This document shows positions 41,039 to 53,000 of a stretch of DNA of 64,000 nt, piece after piece. The position numbers were made by a program, and so were the translations under genes. The notes under the pieces were generated by a model. That model was not told the origin of the DNA. It saw only the letters and a list, made by a program, of their open reading frames with translations, and made no database searches. Where the stretch lies: the NCBI RefSeq assembly GCF_949628215.1, contig NC_134279.1, positions 78,237,330-78,301,329 on the forward strand, in the 5' to 3' direction. The stretch is from Phalacrocorax aristotelis. Lineage: Eukaryota > Chordata > Aves > Suliformes > Phalacrocoracidae. The number at the start of each line of letters is the position of its first letter. Position 1 is the stretch's first letter.

Positions 41039-44000
41039 GTGAGGCAGCGCGGACCCCAGCCCTGCTCGGGTGCAGGGACGGACCCCGGGGTGCACGGAGC
41101 GGCCGTGGGGTGCAGGGACCCTCAATGCACGGAGCGGCCGTGGGGTGCAGGGACGGACCCCGGGGTGCACGGAGCGTCCGTGGGGTGCAGGGACGGACCC
41201 CGGGTTGCACGGAGCGGCCGTGAGGTGCGGGGACCCCCAATGCACGGAGCGTCCGTGGGGTGCAGGGATGGACCCCAGTGCATGGAGCAGCCATGGGGTG
41301 CACAGAGTCCCCCCAATGTACCGAGGGGCCACAGGGTGCAGGGAAGGACCCTGTCGTGTACGGCATGGCTCCGGGGTGCAGGGACACACACCCCCACCCC
41401 CCCCAGTGCACGGAGTGGCCATGGGGTGTATGAGGGCTCCCAATGCACGTCTGGGCTTTGGGTTGCACAGACCCCTCCAGTGCACGGAGCAGCCCCGGTG
41501 TGCACACACGGGTTGTGGAGTACACGGACCCCTTGCTCCCTCTCCCCGGACCCCCCAAGCGCTGAGGGTCCCGGAATGCATGGAGGGACCCTGGGGCGCA
41601 TGGACAGGCGCTGCCGAGCCTCTTCCTCCTTGGCTTTGGACCGCGCTCCTTTAGCCTGGAGAGAAGGGAGAAAACTACTTTTCCCTTCTGGTCTCTGCGC
41701 TCGCCCAGCGCACGCCTCCCAGGCAGCGGCTCCGTGCCTTGCCCGGCTCAGCACGCTGCACCCCGAGTTTGGGGTAATGGCTTGCACCTCACTGCGCACC
41801 GGTTTGTGAGCTGGGCTGCGGTGGGAGTTCAGGCTAACGCCATGTCCTGCTCCTTTCTCCAAGTCCTGGGTGCTCGGCTGCTGCATCCTGTTTCAGAGCA
41901 CCCAAGCAAGAAGCAACAGCCTCTAATCAGGGGGTCGTGTCCTGTCCCCTGCAGGGAGGGAAACGCGGCAAAGGGCTTTAATCAACCCGTTGAAGGTCAA
42001 ATAGGGCTGGAGCTGCTTGGTGTTTGGCACAGTCTGATTGTGAACGCTTGGAAGATCAACGGTTAAAGTCACGCAGTGGTTTATCGCAATGTTTGCTCTG
42101 CAAGCCCTTTTGCAACAGCAGTGATGAAACGGTCCTAGAGTTGCTGCCAAGAAGGTAGATGTTAGCAGTTGGGGGGGAAAAAATTCCCTTATCTTTCTTG
42201 CTCCCACCCTGCTGGGTTCGTGACTTGAGGTTCAGTTGCTGATGGCTTCGCTTATGTCCTGTTAATGTTTACTTCTTTTCCAGCCTCTCCTTCCTCTGAA
42301 CAGTCTGAACCTGCCTGCAGAGAGCACAGCCACGTGCTGTGTGAGACTTAGCCCCCTGCCAGGCCAGCGCGCTCAAAAGCAGTCTGTGGGGTGGGGGGAG
42401 CCTGGGGGATGCACCAGCAATTGCGTAAAAAACTCCTTTCTTACCCAAAGCAAGCCCCAAAGTTGTGCACTGAGGGGCTGCACGAGGAAGGACTTTGGAG
42501 CCGAGGCAGGACTGCTGCTGCGGGTCGTCACGAGCTGGGCGCGCCTTTGATTTGGGCTGAAACGCGACTCTTAATTTTGGACTTTTCCTAGGTGAAATAG
42601 CAGGCCTTTGCGCTGTTTTATGGTCAAGCAAACTTGGGATGATGTTTCTAGTCACGACCCAGCTGATTAAAGTTTGGGGCCTGGCTAGTGAGGCTGACTA
42701 AGTAAAACACGCAGTGGCCAGGGTAACGCTGCAACGCTTGCTGCGCAGGTTGGCTTGAAGCAATGGTGGAGAAGCAGGTTAGAGTCGCCGCCAAGGAGCC
42801 AAATGGCCTCGGCTGTCAGACAAAACCTGTCTTCCCTTCAGCTTGTGCTGGGAAGGTGCAGCTGCTGTTTGTAACGGATGGTTTTGTGTTTGGCCGTTAG
42901 AGCTATTGCTGTTAACAGAGGGAGTAACGTGATCTCTGAAAGCAAAGCTGCAGGCTCCCTCCCTTGCACGGCAGGGACGTGTGGGAGACGCCACTGACTT
43001 CAGGGCTTGGTTATGCTGGACAAGTCTCTTCTGCTTACCTGTGCCATGAACTTGTGGCACCAGGGGCTTGGTACCGGTACTAAATCAGGCTCCTTGCTTG
43101 GCATCCTCCTTCACGTCCATCCTTATCTGTGCCAGTACAGCAGCTTCTCCTGCGGCTTGCAGCAGATATAACCCTGGGGGTCGGTGTGGGGATTAGGAGA
43201 GGAGAACTCTTTTTTTCCTTATTTTTTTTTATATTTAAAGCCAGATCGGTGTGTTTACCCACAGCACTTGTTCCTGGGCAGCTGTAGGGACAGAGTCCTC
43301 CAGTACTGGAGCAGACCCTGAGATGACCAACCTCAGAAGCCGTGGTGCCGTGACGGCTGGCAGAGAGGGCTGGCACGTGGCTCGGGGCTTTAGGGCCCTA
43401 AGCTGCTTGGGGAGAGCTGGCTTTGCATTTATACAGTGCCTCCAAAGGCAGGCCCTGTTAGCGTCTCCATTAGAAATGAAAAGATGGGCAAGAGCTGTAG
43501 GTCCTGCTGCGCAGAGGGCTGAAGATTAAGAAGAGGAAGCTTCAGTCTTTGCACTGTATTTAACTCCTGCTCTTTGCCCATGTAAATTGTAGTCTTGGAA
43601 ACTTAGGCTGGACCAGCCAGCCCGTGTGGTGCTGCCGATACCCACTCAATGTGTGCTGCCTTGTCGGCATCTGTAACGTTGGGCAGCGTCTCCAGGCCCT
43701 TGGGGTAGCGGAGAAAACGCTGTGGTTGCTGCTCGTGCTTGTGCTGCTCTGCTCGTGGAGTCCACATACGGGTCCTCAGCTGTGCTGTGGCTCAGAGCCT
43801 TGGTTTTGTTTGCTGGGGTTTTAGCAAACAATCTGAAATGTCTTTTTTTTTTTTTTTTTTTTTCCTTTGGTTTTTTTTTTTTTGCATGGGGTGCTGCTCC
43901 TCCGTGCTGTGAGCTGGGCCTGCCCCTTGCACACTGACCTCATGGTCTGCTTCTCACCCATGTTTGCCCTGCCTGTTTTTAAAAGGGAATGTTTTTCGGC

Positions 44001-47000
44001 TGGGTTTGCCCCTGGTCTGGCTGGGGTTGGAGCTGAGGAGGGAGAGGTGGGAGCTGAGGTAAGGCAGGGGTTGTGACAGCACCAGTTTAGACTGGCTTCA
44101 ACCATTTTTCTGGGAAACCCACTTAGCCCAAGGTCTTTCCACCGCTTCACCACTCATCACTGATAAATGCCTTCAAGTTTATTTCCAGCGGTGGGCTGGG
44201 ACCCTTGTAAGCTCTTCCCACTTCATTACAGTGGAGTGGCTGATGCTGGGTGTTTCCCCATCCCTTTAGGGCATCCAGCTGTTCCGAGAAGCTGTCCCGC
44301 CCTATAGAAATGAGGGCAAAGAGAAGAAACAGCCTCTTCCCAGGTCGAAACAATTCTCTTGGGAACACCAGTACTGCCTGTGTCTTGCCAGCCTCCGTGC
44401 AGCTTTGCTTGCCCCTTCCTTGGCTGGCCACGCTTGGCTCTGCCTGCTGGGCAGGTGAAACCGAGAAACCTCGGGAGCTATTGGGTTTCTGCTGGCAGCG
44501 TTGCAGGCGTGCAGCTGCGATCGGTGCCTTCCACGTCTTTTGCAGAGTCACAGTGATTAGTGAAGGTTGGCATATAAACTGAGTCTCTGGTATGTGTACT
44601 GGGTTTTGGAGAACTTTTGGGTTTTTAAGCTTTTAACCTGCAGAAGCAAGGGAAATCACTAATCCTAGGGGAGCATGACCTGTCTTGAGCTCCACCTTTC
44701 CAGGCAAGTTTGTGTTCCAGGAAGATTTCAGATGGTTGAAATGCTGCAGGTGTGGCTTTTTCAACAGCTGCTGAACTCTGGATTTGCTGCGCATGGAGAA
44801 GGAGCTCCAGACCTGTCTAACGTCCAAGAGATAATGCACAACAACTCTGTGCCTGCATCTCTGTCTGGGTTCAAGTCTTTCTTGTCTGAAGTCTCTGTAG
44901 GGATATTGGGCCTCCTTAAGTCGTTTTACGCTTTGGATCCCATCCAAAAAAGGGGAAGTACATTGAAAATTGGAAGTGTGCAAGGGGCTGCACGTAGCTT
45001 TCCATGGGTGGGAGACTGAGCTGATAATAAACAGAGTTACATCGCAGAACATCCTTTTTTGGAGGTAACACAGTCGCACCCTTAGTGCAGTCCACCCCTA
45101 GTCTGCAGCACCTTTTAGAAGTGTGTCTGTATTACTGATGAGGCAGTAGCAATCCTCCTTAAACCAGACCATAAGCAGAGAAAGGCCAGGGCTGAGCTGT
45201 GGTTAAACTATGATCGTCTTCAGCATACCCTGCCAGGCTCACCCATCTTTCAAGTGAGTTGCTGGACTCTCATATAGACAGTTATATACTCCATTTTGGA
45301 GGGCATTTTTTATTAGACTCCAGAAACTGCTGCTGTGCTCTTTGCTTTGGCCGCCAGTACATCCGTACTGTTTACTAACAATACCGTTGGCACCAAACCC
45401 ATGCTTTTACTGTGTGGCTTCCGCGGGAGATGTTATCTTGAGGTTGTTTCAGCTTCTTCCTTTGTGGTATTGTCTGAAGCTCCCAGCTTTCCGGCAGGAG
45501 CGGGTGCATGGAGTGCCAGCAACCAGCAGTGAGTGTGCATTGAACACCCTGAGAGTCAGACTGTGCTGGTATTTAGTAAGCACATGTCCTGTAAGGAGAG
45601 GGTGAGTTGCTTAGAATCCCTTAGCAGCAGGCAGTGGTTGTGCCCTTGCTAGTGTGGTGTGTTCTTTTCCTTGCCTACAGTGTGCTAAGATGGCGTGTGT
45701 CAGTGTGCATCTCTGGGCAAGGTTCCTCTTGCGTGTGTTTATAATGTCGGGTCTACCGGTGTCCTGGTTTAGCCCCAGTCAGCAACTAAACACCACGCAG
45801 CCGCTCGCTCACTCCCCCCACCCCTGTGGGGAGGGGGAGAGAATGGGAAGGGCCAAAGTAAGAAAACTCGTGGGTTGAGATAAAAACAGTTTAATAATTA
45901 CAATAAAACAGTAGTAATAATAATGAAAAGGAAAATAATGACAGAGAAAGAGAGGTGAAACCTTGGGAAGAGGGAAAAAAACCCCAAACCACAAGTGATG
46001 CAACCGCTCCCCACGTGCCGACCAACACCACCGGTCCCCGAGCCGTGATCGCTGCTTCCCCTGGCCAACTCCCCCAGTTAATATACTGGGCATGATGTCG
46101 TATGACATAGAACATCCCTTTGGCCAGTTTGGATCAGCTCTCGTGGCTGTGCCCCCTCCCCTCCCGGCTCCTTGTGCACCCGGCAGAGCTTGGGAAGCTG
46201 GAAAAGTCCTTGACTAGTGTGAGCACTACTTAGCACGAACCAAACCATCGGTGTGTTATCAACATTATTCTCATACTAAGCCCAAAATGCAGCACTGTGC
46301 CAGCTGCAGTGAAGAGAATTAACTCTATCCCAGCTAAAAGCAGGACAACTGGGAAAAGCGGACAGCCCTTGTGCCGAGCCCTCAGTAACAGCTCTCCTGT
46401 GTCTCTTTGATTTGCAGAACAATCAAGTTCTTGGGATTGGAAGTGGTTCTACGATTGTCCACGCAGTGCATCGATTAGGTAGGGTGCTCCCCTTCATGTT
46501 CCTCCCACTGCAGAAAATCCCCTTCTCTGGCTGTCCCAACTACTTGAAAACCACGCTAAATCATCGGGATGCTGACTTAGAGCTGATGCGTCAGGTCTGT
46601 TCGTTGAGGGCTGTGTCCTCCTTGAAGCTGAAGGTTAAAACCAAGTCTTGTGCTCCCAATTTATTGCATAGGGAGTCCCGAGGCGGTAACGATTTGCCAC
46701 CTGTTCTCCCCATGCAGCCAGGCAAAGAGCTTTACTGGCATCCACCACAAACTGGAGCTAAATGCTTCCGTTCCCTTCCAACTCTGCCCAGTCCTAACTT
46801 GCTTTGTGGCTTTGGGCCATGCAGCTGCTCTGCTTCCATTAACCCATTTGTATGCGGCTGATGCTGCTTGTTCGCATCCACGTTATTCACATGGAGGGTC
46901 CTGCTGAGGTGTGATGAAAATGAGGAATGAAAAATCCAGCTGTATTTTTTTTTTTTAATATACCTTACAGCTAGGTTTGTCTGCTTGCCCCAGGTGCAAG

Positions 47001-50000
47001 TTTGCTCAAGGTGTGATTCAGAAAATTTCAGCAAAATATTTAAGTAAGGCATTTTGGCACAGTGAACGTGAGGGTAATTGTCCTCACGCCTCATTACAGA
47101 GAGTGGAGGGGTTTAAAGTTTCTTTTGCTGGCATTCTCAGCCCTAGGGCAGGTCTGCTTGAGGAGGTGCTGTACCTCATCCTGCTTCACTGTCCTTGGAT
47201 GCAAAACAGAGCAGCCATGTGCGACAGGTCTGGAGTACAGCATCAGCCCTGTCGTTCCTGGGGGCCTTGCTTGGACACGGAGGGCGACTCTCGTTCGGAA
47301 GCAGAGTTCAGTGTGTCCCACCTGGGTGGCTCTGCGTGGCTGGGAAGTCACCTTGTGACCCCCAGCTCCCTTGGGCAGCACTGTCCCCAGCCCACGGGCG
47401 AGCGGGGCTGAGGTCTGAGCACAGCTCAGCGCTTCGCTTGGCAGGAAAACAGCACCCCATGCCGTGTGTATAATATAGTTATTTGTCTGGGAGCTGTGGT
47501 TCAGCTTCCTGGGTTTGGCTCAGTATTGCAACCACTCCCAACTCTAACACAGAATCAGCCTCCAAATAAATGAGTATAGTATTTAAGTGGAGTGCCTGTT
47601 CCAGGCTGCAAATTCAGACTTCTCGCGCCTACTGAACGCATTGGCACTGGGATGTGGGTCGTAACAACATACAGCCTCATGTATTGCATCTTCAGTCCTT
47701 TCAGCAGCAGCATTGCCTTGAAGCATGTAGCCCGTGTGTTTGCTGTGGTGTGAGAGCTGTTGCTCTCATGGGCCGTTGGCTTATGCCGAAGTATTGTAAT
47801 TACTAAAACAACATTTTGTCTGTAATGATTTCGCAGTAATAGATTTTAGTCATTTGAGGTTAACCTGGGGGAGGAAATATTTCCTTCCATTTAATGGAAT
47901 ACTTTATTTTATTAGTCCTTTTCCTGCCATATATTTAAATGTTCTATAATAAATGAATGTGATGTCCCCAAGGCAACAAGCCAGAAAACCTTTCAGACAG
48001 CTGCTGAAGCTGTTTACAAGGAGCACAGCAAAACCTGTCTAATGGAGAGAGAGAGGGGAGTGGGGCTCACTTCCCAGGTGACGATTTGCTGACGAGGCTT
48101 CTCTGCTGCTGGAGACAGGAAGGTTAATGGCTCGTGGTGTCTTGGGCTGAGCCGGGGTGGGTGTGTAAACGTTTCTGACTGTAGAAACTGAGCAGGGTGG
48201 CACCTGTTTGCATTTTGAGCGTGACTGAGTTATTTGCAAGCCAAGCAAGTAATTGCAGTGATTCAAAGGGGCTCCTCTGGACTGAGATTTGTTAAAGTGA
48301 AAGTTGGTTTATTTTTATTCCTTCTGCAACGAACAAACCGAGGCTTCTGGCTTTTTTCCCCTACAGCCGAGCGGGTTAAACAGGAGAACCTGACGATTGT
48401 CTGCATCCCTACGTCTTTTCAGGTAAGCACTTTCCTCCTTTACTTTCTGCTAGTCCAAACACTCACTCAGGGGATCTTCCCTTTGGCTGCAGGAGGCAAC
48501 CTCACCGCTTTCTGGACTGGCTTATCGCCGTGTGAGCACTGTGGTGAAAGAGGCTGTGATGCAGCCCGCGATGCAGCCCGCAGGTGGACCTCATGAAGCT
48601 GGTGGTGATGGTGCTGTGTTACGCTGACCTGAGCTGCAGGGACGCTGTAGAGCCAGGAGGCGTGCTTTGAACCAGTGTGGTAATGCTGGTTATGTCAGTG
48701 CTGGTGTGTGGCTTGGTCTGGATCCTGCTTGTAGAAGACTGCTGTTTAGTGGTGAACCAGACTCATAATGCAAAACTCATTGGAGGCACTTAGTCTCCTT
48801 TGATTCCTTATCAAGTCCTGAGAGCTGTAAAAATCACACTGCAAGCAATAGTAGCAAGCTCATGTGTTTCCAGGAGGAACTTAAAATGCATCAGCTGGCT
48901 TTTAAGCTGATTTCTCTTCTGCAATTTCTTATAATCTTTCCTTTGCTGCACAGCTTTTGCAGGGATTGGTTCATACCAAGCTAGCTGTTGAGAGGTTTGC
49001 TTGGAGAGGAAGAACGTGGCTTGGTGGTGAAACACAGAGCTGCGTGGGGAAGCTTCTGAGCTGCTTCCATGCCTTTAGGCAACTGGCTTTGGTCTCTCTG
49101 CCTCTGTTCCCTCAGAGGGGAAGGTGCTGTGGAGGAGCAGCTGTCACCTTGTCCCCTTTGGGCAGGGAGATGTGACATGATGGGGACCACCTGCAGGGTT
49201 TTCAAGGCTGGGTGGCACTGTCCTGGTCTAGAAATTGGGCATGCGTCCTTCCCATGGTCCTGGTGTGGACCTTGGGATTGTACTTTTGTCACAACTCTTT
49301 CACCGTTAGGACAATCAAGCAGTGAGGCAGCCTGTGCGGAGTCCGTCCTTTGAGGTTTTCAAGACCTGTGTGGGTAAAGCCCTGAGCAAAGTGGTAGCTG
49401 ACCCTGCTTTGACCTGGAGGTTAGATAGAGACCAACCTGAATTACCCTAAAATCTTACAAAAACTTGGCATCCTCTTACCCTGCAGATCTTAAGTGTGAG
49501 TGTGGGACGATGGGATTCTCCCTTTTCCCAGCTGTTGCAAACAACCAGTGGCCAACTGGGGTATAATACAGGCTGCTGCAAAGGGCAAAAAATAAAAAAC
49601 TATTTTTTTTTTTTTTCTTTTTTTAACCTATATCACTACTTCTGTGGCATATGTAGACTGAGGTGAGGGTCTTTCTTTGATCTGTCTAAAATGGTCCCCA
49701 CCCTGAGATACCATATCCCATTTTCACCTAGGAAAAGTCCTCTGAGTTCAGTCATTAGGTCTTACAGAAAATATTGATAAAGCTCTCGTAGTGAACATGG
49801 GCTGGAGCCTGTCCTGCCTTGAAACGTTTGGATAGTTCATGTAACTCTATAGAATTTCTTACCAGTAAAACAAAAACGTTGCTGTTAAAGGGAAGAGTTA
49901 GATCATACACCTGCAGGAGCCAAAATCCCCCAGAAACGGGGCTGCCTCGTATCTTTTGCAGTCTTAGACCCCAGCCAGTCCCAAGTGAAGCATTCCCAGG

Positions 50001-53000
50001 TCAGCAAAACAGCATCTTATTTTCGCTACGTACAGGTGTAAATGGCTGCCTGAGGTCACTGGCAAGGAAGAACTATTTCAGTGGCTTTTATTCTCCTCCC
50101 TTCCCCGTGGTCAGGTTGGGTTATTCCATCACCATCAGTAAAACTAGAGCCGGGGTAAGCATCTGTCCCTTGGCTTTTGCGTTGTTTCTTCTTTTCACCT
50201 GGACGTGTGCCGAGAGCACAGAGCGAGGCCCTTCTTGGCAAGTGCTGCGCAGTTACCGACGCTCCTCCCCCAGCTGCGGGAGCTTTGCTTTTGGTTCCCG
50301 CTGGTCTGCTCCCATCGCCTTGCAAGCAGAGAGCCTGAAAAGAGCCACCTCGTTTCCACACCGCTGACCCTGAGCCTGTTCAGGATCTGGCCTGCATGTG
50401 CAGCGCAATGTTCTTCAGAGCCTTCAGTGCCCAGATCCCCGATACCTCATTACCTGGACACCACGTAATGAATGTAAACCCACTGATTTTCATTCTCTTA
50501 ATTTTGTGAGTTCTTAGGGCAATTCTAGTGCACAGATCAAGAACCCGCAGCCCATGGGTGTTAAGATTGCATGCTATGAATTGAACCATTTACCATGGCA
50601 TTTCAGATCTCATTGCCAGGACTACCGCCTGCTTAGTTCTTAATGCTTCTGGGATGCCAATACATGTGACTATGCGCTTTGTTAGTGTTAGTGCGTAAAA
50701 TTCAGGGCAATAAGTTGATCCAGGCTATTGCACTGGGGTTTCTTGGACTAGCTGCAGCATGGTAGGAAGTTCAGACTCGAGCAGTGTCCATGCAAGGAGG
50801 GTGTCTCACTCAGGTGATGATTTGTAACGCAGAAAATTCACCCAATTCCAAGTTCTGCAAGCTCGAACTCCTGTTTAAACTGACGGGCGGAGTGGAGGGT
50901 AGCTCCGGGTGCTCTGTGTTGTATTGCCACTAGAGGGAAATACACAGCCACTGCAGGAAAAGTAGATCCGAGCCACCAAACAGCTGTTTCAGGAGGCTTC
51001 CCACACTTTTTCCATGAGTTGTGCTTTCCTTTTTTGCCTTTTTGTTTGGTTTATTCCAATATGAAAAATATTTTCATTGTTGGTCCCACATTGTTATGGT
51101 GTAAACATTTAATTTTCTTGCTCCCATTTTTCAGCCAAAGGAAATCGGAGGGGCTGGATGGGTGTGAGGGAGAACGATGTCCAAGCTGAAAGAACATGGG
51201 ACTCAAAAATCCCATATCTGCTGCAATGCTTAGATACAAGTGGTTCCCACCAAGCTGATGGGGCCTCCTGCTGTGTAGTACAGAGACCTGGACCCAGGAG
51301 CACCACATGAGCATTTTAGTTCGAATCAGCAGCAGGGTTTTCTTTTGATTACAATAATCTGGTCTGAAAGCATTGTTTTCTCCTTGCCATGTGTTCCCAC
51401 CGTTGGCTGCTGCCTCTCCACCAGCTCAGGGTGGAGCAGTGGAGGTCTCCCAGGGAGACTCCACCCGTGTCGCAGCCATGGGAATGATGCCACGAGTCCG
51501 TTTTCCTTTCCTGCCGCCAGTAAATGGTGTTTGCTGTCTTCTTGTTACACAGGCCCGTCAGCTGATCCTGCAGAACGGCTTAACGCTAAGTGACTTGGAC
51601 CGACATCCAGAGGTGAGTGGGACCAGGGAGGTGAGACCTCACCTGACCTTCCTGTAATCTGGTCCTTCATAAACCATCAGGCTCCTTTGTCCTCCCCTGA
51701 GGATGAGAGTTTAGGCAGCCACACTGCTGAACATGAGCAAGAGTTAGCTTAGTTTATTTTTTTTTCCCCAAGCCTTAGTCTCGTCTTAGTGCTTGTCCCT
51801 TTAGATGGCGGATAGGCTGCCGAGTTATGTTTCCTCCAAGTGTTTGGCACCTCTTGCAGGCTGAGGCTTGATGGCCTGAGATGGGAACATGACATTGCTG
51901 AAGTGTTGCGACCAAGATTTTCCCCAGGAGCCGCCCACCCCTTAGGTGACAATGCTTGAGGCTGAAATGATGTGCCTTGAAGGCTAGAAGTTGGTTTTGG
52001 TATTTCTTTCTCCTGCTCTCACATGCCTGTGGTTTAGCTTGGGCCGGTAGGCTCAGGTGGCTGATCCAGTGCTCGTCTCTGGCAAGACTGGCATCAAGAT
52101 GGTCCCAACTAAACCACATGTTTTGGTTTAGCTTTTCGCTGAACCAAACATCTTCGGCTGCTGCTTGGGACCTGACACCCTCCCGAGCTGTGCCAAGAGC
52201 AGCGCCTTCATGTTGCATGGGTGAGGTTTCCACACCAAGTTTCTCCTCTTCCTACAGCTTGATGTCGCCATCGATGGCGCGGATGAAGTGGACTCTGACC
52301 TCAACCTTATCAAAGGTGGCGGGTGAGCCTTGCTGCCCATCTGTCTGCGCGGCGCTGGTGACAGTGGCCTCTAAGCGTCCTTTTCTGGCTGCACGTGTCT
52401 CTGGGGGTGGGCTGGAGAGGCTGACGGGATCCTGTGCGGGGCTGTGCGTGCACCTGCAGTGGGAGATGGCTCCTGACCAAGAGCGGGTGCAGGGGACAAG
52501 GGGCTGAAGTGATGGGGCTGGGGAAAGAGTTGTGGCATGGGGCAACAGGAGCACCAAAACCAGCAAGAATGTGGTGGAGGGGATGGGCTTTAGGACCATC
52601 AGCCTGTTTTCTGATCTTTATAATTTTTTTCTTTCCCCCTTGCAGTGGTTGCTTGACGCAGGAGAAGATAGTTGCAGGATATGCAAAATGCTTCATTGTT
52701 ATTGCTGATTACAGGTAAAAATACTACTATTCATTATACTTCTCTGTCTCATGGGAGTATTCGGTTGTCTTAGGCCATTATTGTCCTTCCAGGGGATCAG
52801 GGAGCAAGAATAGGTGGAAATGAGCCTGACTCCCCGTGCTTCAGCAATTCAGTTTAGCTTTTTTTCTTGATTTTCAACCTAGCAAGCCTCCTTCGGAGTC
52901 AGCAGAGCCTGTGGGGAAATGGCTGCTCTGCTCTTTGAGCTCAGTGATTGTCAGCAGGGAATAAATTTCCCCTCCTGTATGTACAGCCGCAGGGCTGTAG

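Larger units (their letters stand above)
40450..41060. promoter_or_regulatory. CpG island over RPIA promoter and exon 1
   Basis: GC-rich and dense in CpG, beginning right after the CR1 fragment and covering RPIA exon 1. Limits by eye. Confidence 0.85.
41039..46417 (+). other. RPIA: RPIA intron 1 (5.4 kb)
   Basis: GT-AG intron. It holds a G-rich minisatellite at its start, T-runs near 43.85 kb and a solo LTR at 45.76-46.35 kb. The remaining sequence is unassigned. Confidence 0.92.

Noticed and set aside
40733-41809. 358-codon plus-strand open frame covering RPIA exon 1
   Set aside because: Only the part from 40853 to 41038 is RPIA. The remainder reads through the donor site into the minisatellite, and the frame's first codon is TTG, not ATG.
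40749-41886. Minus-strand frames of 254-269 codons over RPIA intron 1
   Set aside because: Products of the stop-free minisatellite (repeated [11 protein letters not shown]-like units), not proteins of a recognised type.
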